From Polyangiaceae bacterium (lineage in GTDB: Bacteria > Myxococcota_A > Polyangia > Polyangiales > Polyangiaceae): a stretch of DNA of 64,000 bases. Positions 7,809-16,999 of this stretch are shown here, piece by piece. The notes below the pieces were generated by a model. That model did not search any database. It was not told the origin of the DNA and was given only the letters and a program-made list of their open reading frames with translations. The stretch lies in the NCBI GenBank assembly GCA_015075635.1, contig JABTUA010000003.1, positions 2,356,001-2,420,000 on the forward strand. Reading direction: 5' to 3'. Both the position numbers and the translations under genes were made by a program. How positions within the stretch are numbered: the stretch's first letter is position 1; the number at the start of each line of letters is the position of its first letter.

Positions 7809-8840
7809 TCAGAGGCTCGGCAAGAGCAAGAGCCGGCCCACGGTCCCGCGCGCCTCGAGCCGTTCGTGGGCGAGGGCAGCGTCCGCGAGCGGCAGCAAGT
7901 CCGCGATCACCGGCCTCAAGCGTCCACGCTGTACCAAGTCGAGGCACTCCTCCAGATCGCGCCGGGTGTAGCTGCGAGCGCCGGAGATCTGGTGGCCGAA
8001 GAGGATCAGCGGGCCGAGCGCCAGGCTGACCTTGCCGACGTCGATGTTGCCGATCACGACCAGGCGGCCGCGCGGTCGCAGGCACTTCTGCGAGTCGCGA
8101 AACGTCGCGGCGCCGGTCAGCTCGAGGGCCACGTCCACGCCCCCGCGCGCGAGCGCCCGCACGTCGTCGGCGAACCCGCGCTCCGTCACCTCGACGACCT
8201 CGTCGGCGCCCCACGCCACGAGCGCGTCGCGCTTCGCGGCGCTCGTCGTCGTCGCGATCACTCGCGCACCGGCGAGCTTCGCCAGCTGCACGGCCTGGAG
8301 CCCCACGCCGCCGCTCGCGCCGGTGATCAGCACCGTCTCGCCGATCACGAGCCGCCCGACGTCCCGGAGCGCGCGCAGCGCCACCGCCGCCGTGCAGCCG
8401 AGCGACGCCGCCTCCTCGAAGCTCACCTCGTCGGGGAGCTTCACCAGCGCACGCTCCGGCGCGGCGACCAGCTCGGCGTAGCCGCCGTCGATGGTGTGCC
8501 CGAAGCTCTGCCACGCCCGTTCGCAATCCAGGGTGCGGCCCGCGACGCAGCTCGGGCAGTCCCCGCACCACGGTCGGTGCAAGTTGGCGACGCGGTCGCC
8601 CGGGGAAACCAGCGTCACGGCGCTGCCGACGCGCACCACCTCGCCCGCGAATTCGTGGCCGAGCACCGTCGGCAGCTTCATCATCGGGAAGCCGCCGCGC
8701 CGATCGATCAGGTCGCGCCCGCATACGCCGGCGGCGTGGACGCGCACCAGCGCTTCGTCGGGCTTGGGCTCGGGGTCGGGCCAGTCCCGTAGCCGAAGCT
8801 CGCTGGGCCCGCCCGCGCGCTCGAGCACGACGGCGCGCAT
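7809..8840 (-). CDS. Zinc-binding alcohol dehydrogenase (MDR family)
   Basis: Protein of 343 aa, normal length for the medium-chain dehydrogenase/reductase family. Catalytic zinc ligands expected at Cys40 (AAGVCGRD) and His62-Glu63 (LGHEFAGEV). The structural zinc lobe has four Cys at 92, 95, 98 and 106. The Rossmann cofactor motif is GASGGVG (174-180), a quinone-reductase-like form that usually goes with NADPH. Substrate not predictable. Start at 8840 chosen because the family begins MRAVVLE; the longer open frame upstream lies opposite the Pro-rich lipoprotein. Five bases separate it from the next upstream gene on the same strand, so the two may be co-transcribed. Confidence 0.93.
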   Translation of the reverse strand: MRAVVLERAGGPSELRLRDWPDPEPKPDEALVRVHAAGVCGRDLIDRRGGFPMMKLPTVLGHEFAGEVVRVGSAVTLVSPGDRVANLHRPWCGDCPSCVAGRTLDCERAWQSFGHTIDGGYAELVAAPERALVKLPDEVSFEEAASLGCTAAVALRALRDVGRLVIGETVLITGASGGVGLQAVQLAKLAGARVIATTTSAAKRDALVAWGADEVVEVTERGFADDVRALARGGVDVALELTGAATFRDSQKCLRPRGRLVVIGNIDVGKVSLALGPLILFGHQISGARSYTRRDLEECLDLVQRGRLRPVIADLLPLADAALAHERLEARGTVGRLLLLPSL

Positions 8841-8845
8841 GCTCG

Positions 8846-9340
8846 CTACTTCTTGGGCGCGGCTGGCGGAGCCGGCGGCGGCGTTGCCGGCGGTTTGGCG
8901 GGCGGCGTCGCGCCGGGTTTCGCACCGGGAGGAGGTGGAGGCGGCGGCGCTGCGCCGGGCTTGGGAGGCGGCGGCGCTGCGCCGGGCTTGGGAGGCGGCG
9001 GCGCTGCGCCGGGCTTGCCGGTCGGGGCGGGCGGCTTGCCGGTTGGCGCGGCACCGGGCTTGGCAGGCGGCGGCGGCTTCGCGGGAGGCGCTGCGCCGGG
9101 CTTCGGCTCTTCTGCGATCTGCTTGTCGGCCGCGCCGTCGTCGTCGCCCCCGTCGTCGTCCTTGTCGGCGGTCGCCGCTTGCTTGGTGCTCTTCGTGTCG
9201 TCGTCTTCTTCTTGCCGCAGTCCCTCTTCGGGGATGGGCTTGAACACCGGTGCGACGGGGGGAATGCTCGCTTCCTTTCCGCCGCCGCAGGCGATGGCGA
9301 GGAAGAGGACCGGCAGGGCTGACCAGCAGGGGTGACGCAT
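8846..9340 (-). CDS. Proline-rich putative lipoprotein
   Basis: Protein of 164 aa when started at the ATG at 9340 (an upstream GTG at 9382 would add 14 residues but would bury the signal peptide). LFLAIACGGG gives a lipobox at Cys18. An Asp/Glu/Lys-rich section follows (about 45-80), then a long Pro/Ala/Gly/Lys tail made of tandem PGAAPPPPK-type units. The DNA for the tail contains a 27-bp unit repeated about three times around 8940-9015. Likely an envelope-spanning or wall-associated linker protein. No enzymatic domain is seen. Low-complexity tails like this change length easily between strains. Confidence 0.7.
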   Translation of the reverse strand: MRHPCWSALPVLFLAIACGGGKEASIPPVAPVFKPIPEEGLRQEEDDDTKSTKQAATADKDDDGGDDDGAADKQIAEEPKPGAAPPAKPPPPAKPGAAPTGKPPAPTGKPGAAPPPPKPGAAPPPPKPGAAPPPPPPPGAKPGATPPAKPPATPPPAPPAAPKK

Positions 9341-9378
9341 GGCCGTGCAGCCTACAGGAGGCCGGCTCGAAGCGCGAG

Positions 9379-10998
9379 TCACGGCGTGAGCACGCGCTCT
9401 CCCAGCACCCGGGAGTTGCCATCGGCGTCCGTCGCGACGACCCGGAACAGGTGCGGGCAGGGCGAGAGCCCAGCCACCGAGACGTTACCCGCATAGCCCA
9501 CGGCGGGACAGCCGTCGTACATCGGGTAAACGGCGCACACGTCGGGTCGCGCGACGTTCACTGGCAGCGTGGCGACGTCGCTGCCGTCGATCTGCGCCTT
9601 CACGCTGGCCACCTTCACCGTGTCGAGCACCCAGCCGGACACGGCAATGGACGAGCCAGCGAGCTTCACGTCGGTAGCGGGCGCGTCGATCACGCCGAAG
9701 GGTGCGCGCTTCTTCAACAGGCCTTGGAGCTCGCTCTGCACCGTGCCGAAAGCGCCGAGCGCCAGGTACGAGAGCCCGCGTACGGTGCCGCCGGCGGCGA
9801 GACCGAAGACCATCTCCGCCCGCACGTTGTGGAAGTAGGCCGAGGTCGGTCCACCGCGCCAGCCCTGGAACTTCTTCACGCCCTGATCCATCGCCAGGCC
9901 CACGCCGTAGGTCTTGTTCGAGCTCTGCCAGCTGACCCACGGACCGGGCGAGCTGAAGTTGTCGTAGAAGAAGCCGTCGTTGCCGGGCGTCGAGAGCGGC
10001 ACGATAGTCCCCGCCGCGTCGAGCAAGAGCGGCAAGTCGGGACCGCCCTGACCGTTCGCCACGTACAGCGTCGGGAACTCCTGCGCCGTCGCCGGGTGGC
10101 TGATGCTCTCCTGGCTCGTGACCTGGGTCTCGACCTCGACCACGTGCTCGCTGACGAAGCGGAACCGGCTCGTGTACAGCACCTGCACCGGCAAGCCCGC
10201 GCCGCTGCACGCGCTCTGCTTGCAGTCCTTCGCCTCCCAGTCCGGGTTCCACTGCAGCGGCTGGATCACCACCTCCAGCGCGTCCCCGGATTTCCCCTGG
10301 GAAATCAGCTTCGCCCCGCGGTTGCACTCGTCCCCGCCTTGCACCGGGTTCCAGCCCAGGAACGTGATCGAGTTGCCGCAGCTCGCGCTCGACGACTGAC
10401 ACGAGGCGTTCCAGGCGCACGGTTGGCGCGAGCGCGTGGGATCGTAGATGGCGATCTGAAGCTCGCGCCCGGTGTCGTTGGCGTCGATGACGTTCGAGCC
10501 CGGGTTGGCGCTCAGGCCGAAGAACACCACCGTGCCGCCCCAGTCGAGTCGAGAGCCGATGCGCACGTAGTCCGTGGGGCTCTTCAGGAACACGTCGGTG
10601 TGGCCGCCGCTCTGCTTCGTCTCGATGCCGCCGAACCCGGCGCTCGGCAGGCGCATCGACCAGGGATCGACCTTCGGCGCCGCGACGACGACCGGGCAGC
10701 CGTCGATGCTCGCGTCGCTGGCACCGCCGGCTCCCGAGCTGCCCGCGTTGCCGCCGCTCGCTGTGGAGCCGGCGTCTCCGCCGGTCGCAGCGCTGCCACC
10801 GCTGGCGGAGCTGCCACCGCTGGCGGAGCTGCCACCGCTCGCGGAGCTGCCACCGGTCGCGGAGCTGCCACCGGTCGCGGAGCCCCCGCCGCTCGCGGAG
10901 CCCCCGCCGCTCGCGGAGCTGCCGCCGGAGCCCGAGGTGTCCGAGCACGCCAAGCACACCGCCAAGGTCGTGGAGCCGATGCTGCTCGCGAGTCGCAT
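9379..10998 (-). CDS. Large putative lipoprotein with Ser/Gly repeat linker
   Basis: Protein of 539 aa. The signal ends LAVCLAC (lipobox at Cys18). Residues ~19-85 are a low-complexity linker of SSASGG-type hexapeptides, encoded by an 18-bp repeat (about 10795-10925). A large beta-rich domain follows, containing WSMRLPSAGFGGIETKQSGG and DFSSPGPWVSWQSS-type segments with paired Cys. The last ~110 residues (AVSGWVLDTVKVASVKAQID) look like an Ig-like surface domain often found near the C-terminus of myxobacterial secreted proteins. Probably displayed on the outer membrane. No named family recognised. It lies 65 bases before the divergent Uma2 gene. Confidence 0.8.
   Translation of the reverse strand: MRLASSIGSTTLAVCLACSDTSGSGGSSASGGGSASGGGSATGGSSATGGSSASGGSSASGGSSASGGSAATGGDAGSTASGGNAGSSGAGGASDASIDGCPVVVAAPKVDPWSMRLPSAGFGGIETKQSGGHTDVFLKSPTDYVRIGSRLDWGGTVVFFGLSANPGSNVIDANDTGRELQIAIYDPTRSRQPCAWNASCQSSSASCGNSITFLGWNPVQGGDECNRGAKLISQGKSGDALEVVIQPLQWNPDWEAKDCKQSACSGAGLPVQVLYTSRFRFVSEHVVEVETQVTSQESISHPATAQEFPTLYVANGQGGPDLPLLLDAAGTIVPLSTPGNDGFFYDNFSSPGPWVSWQSSNKTYGVGLAMDQGVKKFQGWRGGPTSAYFHNVRAEMVFGLAAGGTVRGLSYLALGAFGTVQSELQGLLKKRAPFGVIDAPATDVKLAGSSIAVSGWVLDTVKVASVKAQIDGSDVATLPVNVARPDVCAVYPMYDGCPAVGYAGNVSVAGLSPCPHLFRVVATDADGNSRVLGERVLTP
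10795..10925. repeat. 18-bp coding minisatellite in the lipoprotein linker
   Basis: An 18-bp unit is repeated about seven times with small changes and encodes the Ser/Ala/Gly hexapeptide linker of the lipoprotein on the minus strand. The unit is a multiple of three, so copy changes keep the frame. Confidence 0.75.
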
Positions 10999-11063
10999 GC
11001 TCTCCCGCGCAGACTACCACGTCGCTCGCGGGTCGAATCTCGCGGCTGTGATACCCTCGAGTC

Positions 11064-11663
11064 GTGGTGCAGCCCGCCGCGCGCTCGGCTCGCTTCGAGG
11101 ATCTCGTGGCCCTCGGCGACGACGTGCGCGCGGAAATCGTGGACGGGCAGGTGGTGACATCGCCGGCTCCCCTGCCGCGGCATTCGCGTGCTCAGCGGGC
11201 GTTGGGCCGCTTCATCGGCGGCCCCTTCGACGACGATGACGGCCGTGGCGGACCGGGCGGCTGGTGGATCTTCGTCGAGGTCGACGTGGAGCTCGCCGCG
11301 CACGACGTGGTTCGACCGGACCTGGCCGGCTGGCGGCGCGAGCGGCTGCCCCAACCGGGCCGCGCCCGGCCGATTCGCGTGGTGCCGGATTGGATCTGCG
11401 AGGTCGCCTCCGCGAGCACAGCTGCTCACGATCGCGTGACCAAGCGCGCCCTCTACGCCCGGCACGGAGTCAGGCACTATTGGCTGGTCGATCCCGAGGC
11501 ACGGACGCTCGAGGCCCTCGAGCTCGCGGGCGACCGCTGGGTCGAGCTGGGCGCCTGGGACGAGTCGGCGCGCGTGCGTGTCGCGCCGTTTCAGGATGTC
11601 GAGCTCGAGATCGGTCGGCTGTTCCTACCCCGAGACGCCGACCCCGAACCGAGCGACAGCTGA
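11064..11663 (+). CDS. Uma2-family (DUF820) putative restriction-endonuclease-fold protein
   Basis: Protein of 199 aa. It has the Uma2 layout: FEDLVALGDDVRAEIVDGQ at the front, RPDLAGW (Asp86), WICEVASAST (Glu113), HDRVTKRALYARHGV and HYWLVDPEART. The acidic residues and Lys127 fit the PD-(D/E)XK nuclease core of the family. Family members are common in cyanobacteria and myxobacteria, and their biological job is not established. It is probably a stand-alone gene, divergent from the lipoprotein and converging on uvrC. GTG start at 11064; a second GTG follows immediately and cannot be excluded. Confidence 0.85.
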   Translation: MVQPAARSARFEDLVALGDDVRAEIVDGQVVTSPAPLPRHSRAQRALGRFIGGPFDDDDGRGGPGGWWIFVEVDVELAAHDVVRPDLAGWRRERLPQPGRARPIRVVPDWICEVASASTAAHDRVTKRALYARHGVRHYWLVDPEARTLEALELAGDRWVELGAWDESARVRVAPFQDVELEIGRLFLPRDADPEPSDS

Positions 11664-11676
11664 GCGTCGCTTCAGC

Positions 11677-13578
11677 TCACCCGCTCTCCGCGAAGTGCTG
11701 CCGGAGCGCCGCGAGCTGCCGGCGCGTCACGCCGGGCACCGCGAGGATGGCCTCGTCGCTCGCCTCGCGCACCCCCTGGACGCTGCCGAGCTCGTCGAGC
11801 AGCGCCTTCTTGGTCTTGTCACCGATGCCCTTGACCCGATCCAGCTCGCTCTCGAAGCGCCGCTTCTTGCCGAGCTTCTTGCGCCCCCGATTCGAGAAGC
11901 GGTGCGCCTCGTCGCGGGCGCGGGCGAGCAGGAACAGCTCGGTGCTCTGCGGCCGGAGCGCGATGGGGTTCTTCTGACCCGGCAGGTAGACCCGGTCCAC
12001 GAGTTTGTCGCCCAGCGGGCTCTCGCGCTCCTTGGCCAGCCCGACGACCGACAGCTCGTGCAGCCCCAGATCGCCGGCGGCGGCCTGGGCCACCGCCAGC
12101 TGCCCGCGGCCGCCGTCCACGACCAGGAGGTCGGGCAGCTCCCACTCGGCCTTGTCGTCGCCGTCTTCGGCGGCGCGCCCGCGGCGAAAGCGCCGCGCGA
12201 GCACCTCGTACATCGCGCCGTAGTCGTCGCCGTCGCTGACGCCCTTCACGTGGTAGGTGCGGTAGCGCTTCTTGTCGGGCAAGCCGTCCCTCAGCGCGAC
12301 CACGGCGCCGACGGTGTCCTGTCCGCCCAGGTGCGAGATGTCCACGCACTCGATGCGGCGCGGCAACGCGGGCAAGCGCAGCCGCTCCTGGAGCTGGGCC
12401 AGGCGCACGTCCATGTCCTCCGCGGCGCGTTGCTTCTCCCCGAAGGCGTGGCGCGCGTTGTCCACCGCCAGCTCGAGCAGCTGGCGCTTGGGGCCGCGCT
12501 CGGGCGCCACGATCTCCACCTTGCGGGCGCGCCCGCCTTCTTCCCGCGCCAGCGCCTGGCGCCGCTCGCTCAGCCACTCCGCCACGCCGCCGGCGACCTC
12601 GGGCAGGGTTGGCACCAGCACCTCGTCGGGGATGAGCCCCGCCGACAGGCCCTCCACGCCGTAGTGCTCCCGCAGGAACGAGCCCACCAGCTCGTCGTCC
12701 GGCAGCTCCACCTTCTTGTGGCTGAAGCTCGACGCCTCGACCATGCGGCCGCCCCGCACGCTGAGCAGCGACAGCTCGACCAGATCGCCCTCGCGGTACA
12801 GGCCCAGGACGTCCTGATCGCGATCGCTCACCGCGACCACCCGCTGCGCCTCGCGCACCAGCCGGACCGCGTGGAGCTGATCGCGGTAGAGCGCCGCCAG
12901 CTCGTACTCCATGGCCTGAGCGGCCTCCGCCATGCGCGCCTCGAGCTCCCGGCTGAGCTCGTCGTGGCGTCCGTCCAGGAACAGGCTCACGGCGCGGATC
13001 TGCTGCGCGTAGCGCTCGCGGTCCACCTCGTACACGCAAGGCGCCGGGCAGCGCTTGATCTGATACTGAAGGCAAGGGCGCGAGCGGCTCGCGAGCTCGC
13101 GATCGGAGCAGGTGCGCAGCTGGAAGTGCTTCTCGATCAGGTTCAGCGTGCGCCGGGCGGCGGTGGCCGAGTGGTACGGCCCGAAGTAGCGCGCCTTGTC
13201 CGGCTCGGGGCGCCGCACCAGCTCGAGCCTGGGCCAGGCGTGCTCGAGCGAGAGCTTGAGCGTCAGGAACTCCTTGTCGTCCCGGAGCTTGACGTTGTAG
13301 CGGGGCCGGCTCTCCTTGATCAGGTTGTTCTCGAGGATCGCGGCTTCCTTCTCGGTGCCGGTCACCACGGTGTCGAAGTCGGCCAGGTGCTTCTGCAAGA
13401 GCGGGATGAAGCCGCGGGTGTCGCTGCCTCCGTCCTGGAAGTAGCTGCGCACGCGCGCGCGCAGGCTCTTCGCCTTGCCGATGTAGAGCGCCGCGCCCGC
13501 GCGGTCGCGGAACACGTAGCAGCCCGGGCGCGCAGGCAGCGCCTCGAGCTTGTCTTGGACTTTCTCCGGCAGATCCAC
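11677..13578 (-). CDS. uvrC: UvrABC system protein C (excinuclease subunit)
   Basis: Protein of 633 aa, normal UvrC length. UvrC cuts DNA on both sides of a lesion in nucleotide excision repair after UvrA/UvrB recognition. Domains in order: GIY-YIG nuclease (about 13-95; GCYVF and LYIGKAKSLRARV), a Cys-rich region (CSDRELASRSRPCLQYQIKRC contexts), a UVR UvrB-binding motif (about 205-238), the RNase-H-like C-terminal nuclease (VDISHLGG, VVDGGRGQL, ARDEAHRF), and a tandem helix-hairpin-helix tail (about 570-630; VKGIGDKTK, VPGVTRRQL). All expected parts are present. It diverges from the VanW gene with about 40 bases between. Confidence 0.97.
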   Translation of the reverse strand: MDLPEKVQDKLEALPARPGCYVFRDRAGAALYIGKAKSLRARVRSYFQDGGSDTRGFIPLLQKHLADFDTVVTGTEKEAAILENNLIKESRPRYNVKLRDDKEFLTLKLSLEHAWPRLELVRRPEPDKARYFGPYHSATAARRTLNLIEKHFQLRTCSDRELASRSRPCLQYQIKRCPAPCVYEVDRERYAQQIRAVSLFLDGRHDELSRELEARMAEAAQAMEYELAALYRDQLHAVRLVREAQRVVAVSDRDQDVLGLYREGDLVELSLLSVRGGRMVEASSFSHKKVELPDDELVGSFLREHYGVEGLSAGLIPDEVLVPTLPEVAGGVAEWLSERRQALAREEGGRARKVEIVAPERGPKRQLLELAVDNARHAFGEKQRAAEDMDVRLAQLQERLRLPALPRRIECVDISHLGGQDTVGAVVALRDGLPDKKRYRTYHVKGVSDGDDYGAMYEVLARRFRRGRAAEDGDDKAEWELPDLLVVDGGRGQLAVAQAAAGDLGLHELSVVGLAKERESPLGDKLVDRVYLPGQKNPIALRPQSTELFLLARARDEAHRFSNRGRKKLGKKRRFESELDRVKGIGDKTKKALLDELGSVQGVREASDEAILAVPGVTRRQLAALRQHFAESG

Positions 13579-13619
13579 GGCGTGCCTGGCTTTCGCGCCC
13601 GTGATATTAGCGCCGCGGG

Positions 13620-15257
13620 ATGCCGTTCGGGCACAAGCTCTCGCTGAATCGCTCGCGCGGCGCGCTGATGCTGGTCGTCGCCGTGGCGGCGGGCCTCGGC
13701 ATCGGCTTCCTGCTCGTCCCGCGCGCGCCCACCCCGGGGGATCCCAAGGAGCCCCCGCCGAAGGTGCTCTTGCTCGGCGAGGCGCTGACCCTGGACGACG
13801 AGGCGCCGAAGCGAGCCCTGGACCGGGTGCGCCGCTTCGCGGCGGGCAAGCTCAGCCTCGATCTGGGCGAAGGGCAGAAGCGCGAGCTTCAGATCGGCCG
13901 GCTCGGCGCCGAGATCGACAAGGTCCGCGTCTCGCAGCTGGTGCGCGACTGCCGCGACGCCACCAGCCCCCTGCGCATGTCCCGGCGCGGAGCGAGCGAG
14001 CAGGAGGTGGTCCTGCCGGTCCCGATCGTGCTCGACACGGACGCGGTGGTGGGCGTGCTCCTGCGCCTGAAGGACGAGGTCGATCGGCTGCCGGTGGACG
14101 CGCGCCTCGATCTCGAGAAGCGCACGCTCACGCCCGAGATCTCCGGGCGCCTCCTGGACGTGGACGCCACGCTGCTCGAGCTCAGGCGCGCCATCGCCTC
14201 CGGCGAGACCTCCGCGAAGGCGGTGTTCGAGCTGCGCCGGCCCAAGCGCGTGGCCGCCGAGCTCGGCGACGTGAAGTTCGACGCGGTGCTCGGCTGGTTC
14301 GAGACCAAGTACAACCGCGGCGACAAGTACCTGGCGCGCACCTTCAACCTGCGCCTGGCGGCGAGCAAGCTCGACGGCACCGTGCTCCTGCCCGGCGAGA
14401 CCTTCGACTTCAACGAGGTCGTGGGCGCCCGCGACGAGGCGAACGGCTACAAGGTCGCGCCGGTGATCGCCGAGGGCGAGCTGGTGGACGGCATCGGCGG
14501 CGGCACCTGCCAGATCTCCGGCACGCTGCACGGCGCCACCTTCTTCGCCGGGCTCGACATGGTCGAGCGCTACCCGCACACGCGGCCGAGCTCTTACATC
14601 AAGATGGGCCTCGACGCGACGGTGGTGTACCCGACCATCAACTTCCGGGTGAAGAACGCCTTCGACTTCCCGGTGGTCCTGCACCAGACGGTGAAGAACG
14701 GTGTGGTGCGCGCCGAGGTCCTGGGCCCGCGCCGCGTGCGCACGGTGACCTTGATCCGGCGCATCGACGGCGCCATCCCCTACGAGCAAGTCGAGCGCGA
14801 CGACCCGAACCTGCCGGAGGGCGTGCGCGTGCTCTCGCAGCGGGGCGTCGCCGGTTTCAAGCTGCACCGCTACCGCATCGTGCGCGAGGGCGAGCACGCG
14901 GTGCGCGAGCGCTGGAACGACCTCTACCCGCCGACCACGCAGATCGTGAAGGTGGGGCGCGGCGCGATGCCCCAGGACAGCGTCGCCAAGAAGCACGACG
15001 AGCACCCGGAGTACCTGGCGGACGAGCTCCTGGTGATGACCCAGGGCGTGGACGTGCGCGCGAACGACGGCGAGTCCACCGGGCGCGACATGTCCGAGAG
15101 CCGCGAGCCGGGCAAATACGGCGAGGCGCGCTGGACCGAGAAGGCGGGCATGCCCTACTTCGACGAGGCCGCGAGCAAGCCGGCGGACAAAGACGCCGAC
15201 GAGCCCAAGGGCGAGAAGAAGCCGAAGGCGAAGAAGAAGCTGAACGCGAAGCAGTGA
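13620..15257 (+). CDS. VanW-family membrane-anchored protein
   Basis: Protein of 545 aa. One transmembrane helix at about 16-36 anchors it, with most of the protein outside. Around residues 225-400 is a VanW domain: FDFNEVVG, GIGGGTCQISGTL, NFRVKNAFDFPV. The tail (about 505-545) is Lys/Glu-rich low complexity. VanW proteins occur beside vancomycin-resistance genes in some bacteria but are widespread elsewhere, and their function is not settled. A wall-related role is an inference from anchoring and family. There is no van cluster here, so no resistance role is claimed. Confidence 0.85.
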   Translation: MPFGHKLSLNRSRGALMLVVAVAAGLGIGFLLVPRAPTPGDPKEPPPKVLLLGEALTLDDEAPKRALDRVRRFAAGKLSLDLGEGQKRELQIGRLGAEIDKVRVSQLVRDCRDATSPLRMSRRGASEQEVVLPVPIVLDTDAVVGVLLRLKDEVDRLPVDARLDLEKRTLTPEISGRLLDVDATLLELRRAIASGETSAKAVFELRRPKRVAAELGDVKFDAVLGWFETKYNRGDKYLARTFNLRLAASKLDGTVLLPGETFDFNEVVGARDEANGYKVAPVIAEGELVDGIGGGTCQISGTLHGATFFAGLDMVERYPHTRPSSYIKMGLDATVVYPTINFRVKNAFDFPVVLHQTVKNGVVRAEVLGPRRVRTVTLIRRIDGAIPYEQVERDDPNLPEGVRVLSQRGVAGFKLHRYRIVREGEHAVRERWNDLYPPTTQIVKVGRGAMPQDSVAKKHDEHPEYLADELLVMTQGVDVRANDGESTGRDMSESREPGKYGEARWTEKAGMPYFDEAASKPADKDADEPKGEKKPKAKKKLNAKQ

Positions 15258-15410
15258 CCTGTCGTGGCGGGCTGCGACCGTTCTTGACGCAGGTTCAAAC
15301 GCAGCGGGAAGGTCGCAAGCCAGCAGTTCGGGCGCTAACCGTTAAGAACGCGTTGCGCGATCCGCGGGACTCGCATGGGGCGCTCCGGGCCGGCTAGAGT
15401 GCCGCCTGCA

Positions 15411-16553
15411 ATGGCTGCATCCGAACGGCGATTGGCCCGGTTTGCCGTCCTGGAGGCCGCAGATCCTGCTGGCAGCGCAGCGGCGGCCGTGAAGGCGGTT
15501 GTCCAGGCGGGATCGCTTCATTGGATCTGGAAGGAATCCAGCGCGGGGCTCCCGCAGGCAGACGTCGTCTTCCTGGTGGACGCAGGAGGAGGAGAGTGGG
15601 CCCTGCGACGAGTTCGGGAGTTGCGTCGAGCCGGCTTCACCAAGGGAATTGTCGTGTTCGCCGAGCGGCAACCCGGGGCGCCTACCCCGGCGCCTACCCC
15701 TGTCCCATCGGCGCTGGGCTGTGACGAGTGGTTCGATTTCCCGCTGCAAGGGACTTCACCGCTCCAAGTTCGGCTAGCCGCTCTGGCGTATCGTTTGCGA
15801 GCGGACGCCGACGACGACGACGACCACCTTGTCGGGCTCGACCCGGAGCTGCTCGAGCTGCGGATCGGCACAGTGACGGTCCCAGTTCGAACCCAGACGC
15901 GGTTTCGGATTCTGACGGCGCTAGTGCCATGCCGTCCGACTTGGATACGAGGGCCGGACCTGGTGCGCCTCGCGTTCTCCACTCACCACGATGCTGACTC
16001 ATCAGTGGTCCGCGTGCATGTGCATGGCATCCGGCAGATCATGAAGGCGGTGAGCTTCGAAAAACTCGGTCAAACGGGTTTGGAACACCTTCTGGAGAGC
16101 GAGACTGGCCTGGGATATCGGTTCAATCTGCGCGCGCCGGCTGCCAAAAGCGCGCTCGCGCGCGTGCGCGGCAGCGGGACGCGTCTCGCGGCGGCCAAGT
16201 CCTTGCTCCTCGTTGAAGACGATCCACTCGTGGTTCAAGCGTTCGTGCGCCGGCTCGCACGCAGGCACTTCGACGTGGTGCCGGTGCTGAACTGCAAGTG
16301 CGCGCGGGAGCAAGTCAGGCGCTTTCACCACGCGCTCATCGACAAGAGCCTCCCTGACGGAGACGGCATCGATTTGGGCGCCGAGTTGCTCCGGGCTGGG
16401 AGAGTGGAGTCCGTTACGTTCATGACGGCTCATCCAACGGCGGGCGATGTCTACCGATCATACGGAGTCGGTCCAGTAATCGACAAAGCGGATGGGTTTG
16501 AAGTGATCGCGGCGGCTTTGGCAACCGGTAATCCGGCGCGACACCCTGGGTAG
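15411..16553 (+). CDS. Response regulator with winged-helix before a C-terminal receiver
   Basis: Protein of 380 aa. Residues ~8-125 resemble a receiver fold that lacks the phosphate-accepting Asp (ADVVFLVDAGGGEWAL..., KGIVVFAERQ). About 146-240 is an OmpR-type winged helix (LRIGTVTVPVRTQTRFRIL, then SSVVRVHVHGIRQIMK and GLGYRFN). About 262-375 is a true receiver: acidic residues in VEDDP, Asp311 in LIDKSLPDG as phosphate acceptor, and Lys in VIDKAD. Usual OmpR-type proteins have the receiver first, so the order is reversed. No partner kinase is adjacent. An ATG at 15375 could start it 12 residues earlier. The stop is 4 bases before the target duplication of the IS66 element. Confidence 0.8.
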   Translation: MAASERRLARFAVLEAADPAGSAAAAVKAVVQAGSLHWIWKESSAGLPQADVVFLVDAGGGEWALRRVRELRRAGFTKGIVVFAERQPGAPTPAPTPVPSALGCDEWFDFPLQGTSPLQVRLAALAYRLRADADDDDDHLVGLDPELLELRIGTVTVPVRTQTRFRILTALVPCRPTWIRGPDLVRLAFSTHHDADSSVVRVHVHGIRQIMKAVSFEKLGQTGLEHLLESETGLGYRFNLRAPAAKSALARVRGSGTRLAAAKSLLLVEDDPLVVQAFVRRLARRHFDVVPVLNCKCAREQVRRFHHALIDKSLPDGDGIDLGAELLRAGRVESVTFMTAHPTAGDVYRSYGVGPVIDKADGFEVIAAALATGNPARHPG

Positions 16554-16557
16554 AGAT

Positions 16558-16565
16558 GCTGGGCA
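16558..16565. repeat. Target-site duplication, left copy
   Basis: GCTGGGCA directly precedes the left inverted repeat and is repeated exactly after the right one (17616-17623). Eight bases is the duplication length known for IS66-family insertions. Confidence 0.9.
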
Positions 16566-16639
16566 GTGACCCATCAGCGACACCGGGATGATTTCCGCGG
16601 ACGCGGCCGCCAGGCTCGGCTGCGAAGCGGAGGTGGTCA

Positions 16640-16999
16640 GTGGCAGGTGGACGGAAGATCGAGGACGAGGCGGAGGCGCGGCGGTGCCTGGCCGCAGCGA
16701 AGCGGAAGGGCCTGAGCGCCGGAGAGTGGGCCCGGGCGCACGACATCGACGGGCGGTCTCTGAACGCGTGGCGGGTGAATCTCGGGCGGCGGGGAGCGAG
16801 CGCTCAACCGCGACGGCGAAAGTCGAAGGCGGCAGCGACGGCGCGCGCCTTGGTCGAGCTCGTTCCGGCTTCGCCGAGCGTCGCTGTGGCTGGCAAGGGC
16901 CGCTACGTTCTCGAGGTTGCCAAGGCACGGGTGGAGTTCGGCGACGACGTTTCGGTCGAGACGCTGCACCGGGTACTCGAGGCCTTGCGCTCGTGCTGA
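16640..16999 (+). CDS. tnpA: IS66 TnpA-like accessory protein
   Basis: Protein of 119 aa, full length for the family. The front half contains a helix-turn-helix-like segment (GLSAGEWARAHDIDGRSLN AWR) and a basic stretch RRRKSKAAA; the tail is the typical VEFGDDVSVETLHRVLEAL. In IS66 elements this small protein is the first of three genes and is needed for efficient transposition. The stop overlaps the tnpB start region, as is usual in the family. Confidence 0.85.
   Translation: MAGGRKIEDEAEARRCLAAAKRKGLSAGEWARAHDIDGRSLNAWRVNLGRRGASAQPRRRKSKAAATARALVELVPASPSVAVAGKGRYVLEVAKARVEFGDDVSVETLHRVLEALRSC

Noticed and set aside
13620-15257. VanW gene as evidence for vancomycin resistance
   Set aside because: VanW domains are widespread and no vanHAX or regulator genes are present, so resistance cannot be inferred.
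15279-15350. Hairpin from CGTTCTT and AAGAACG before the response regulator
   Set aside because: The seven-base arms are separated by 58 bases, too far for a convincing hairpin or single operator.
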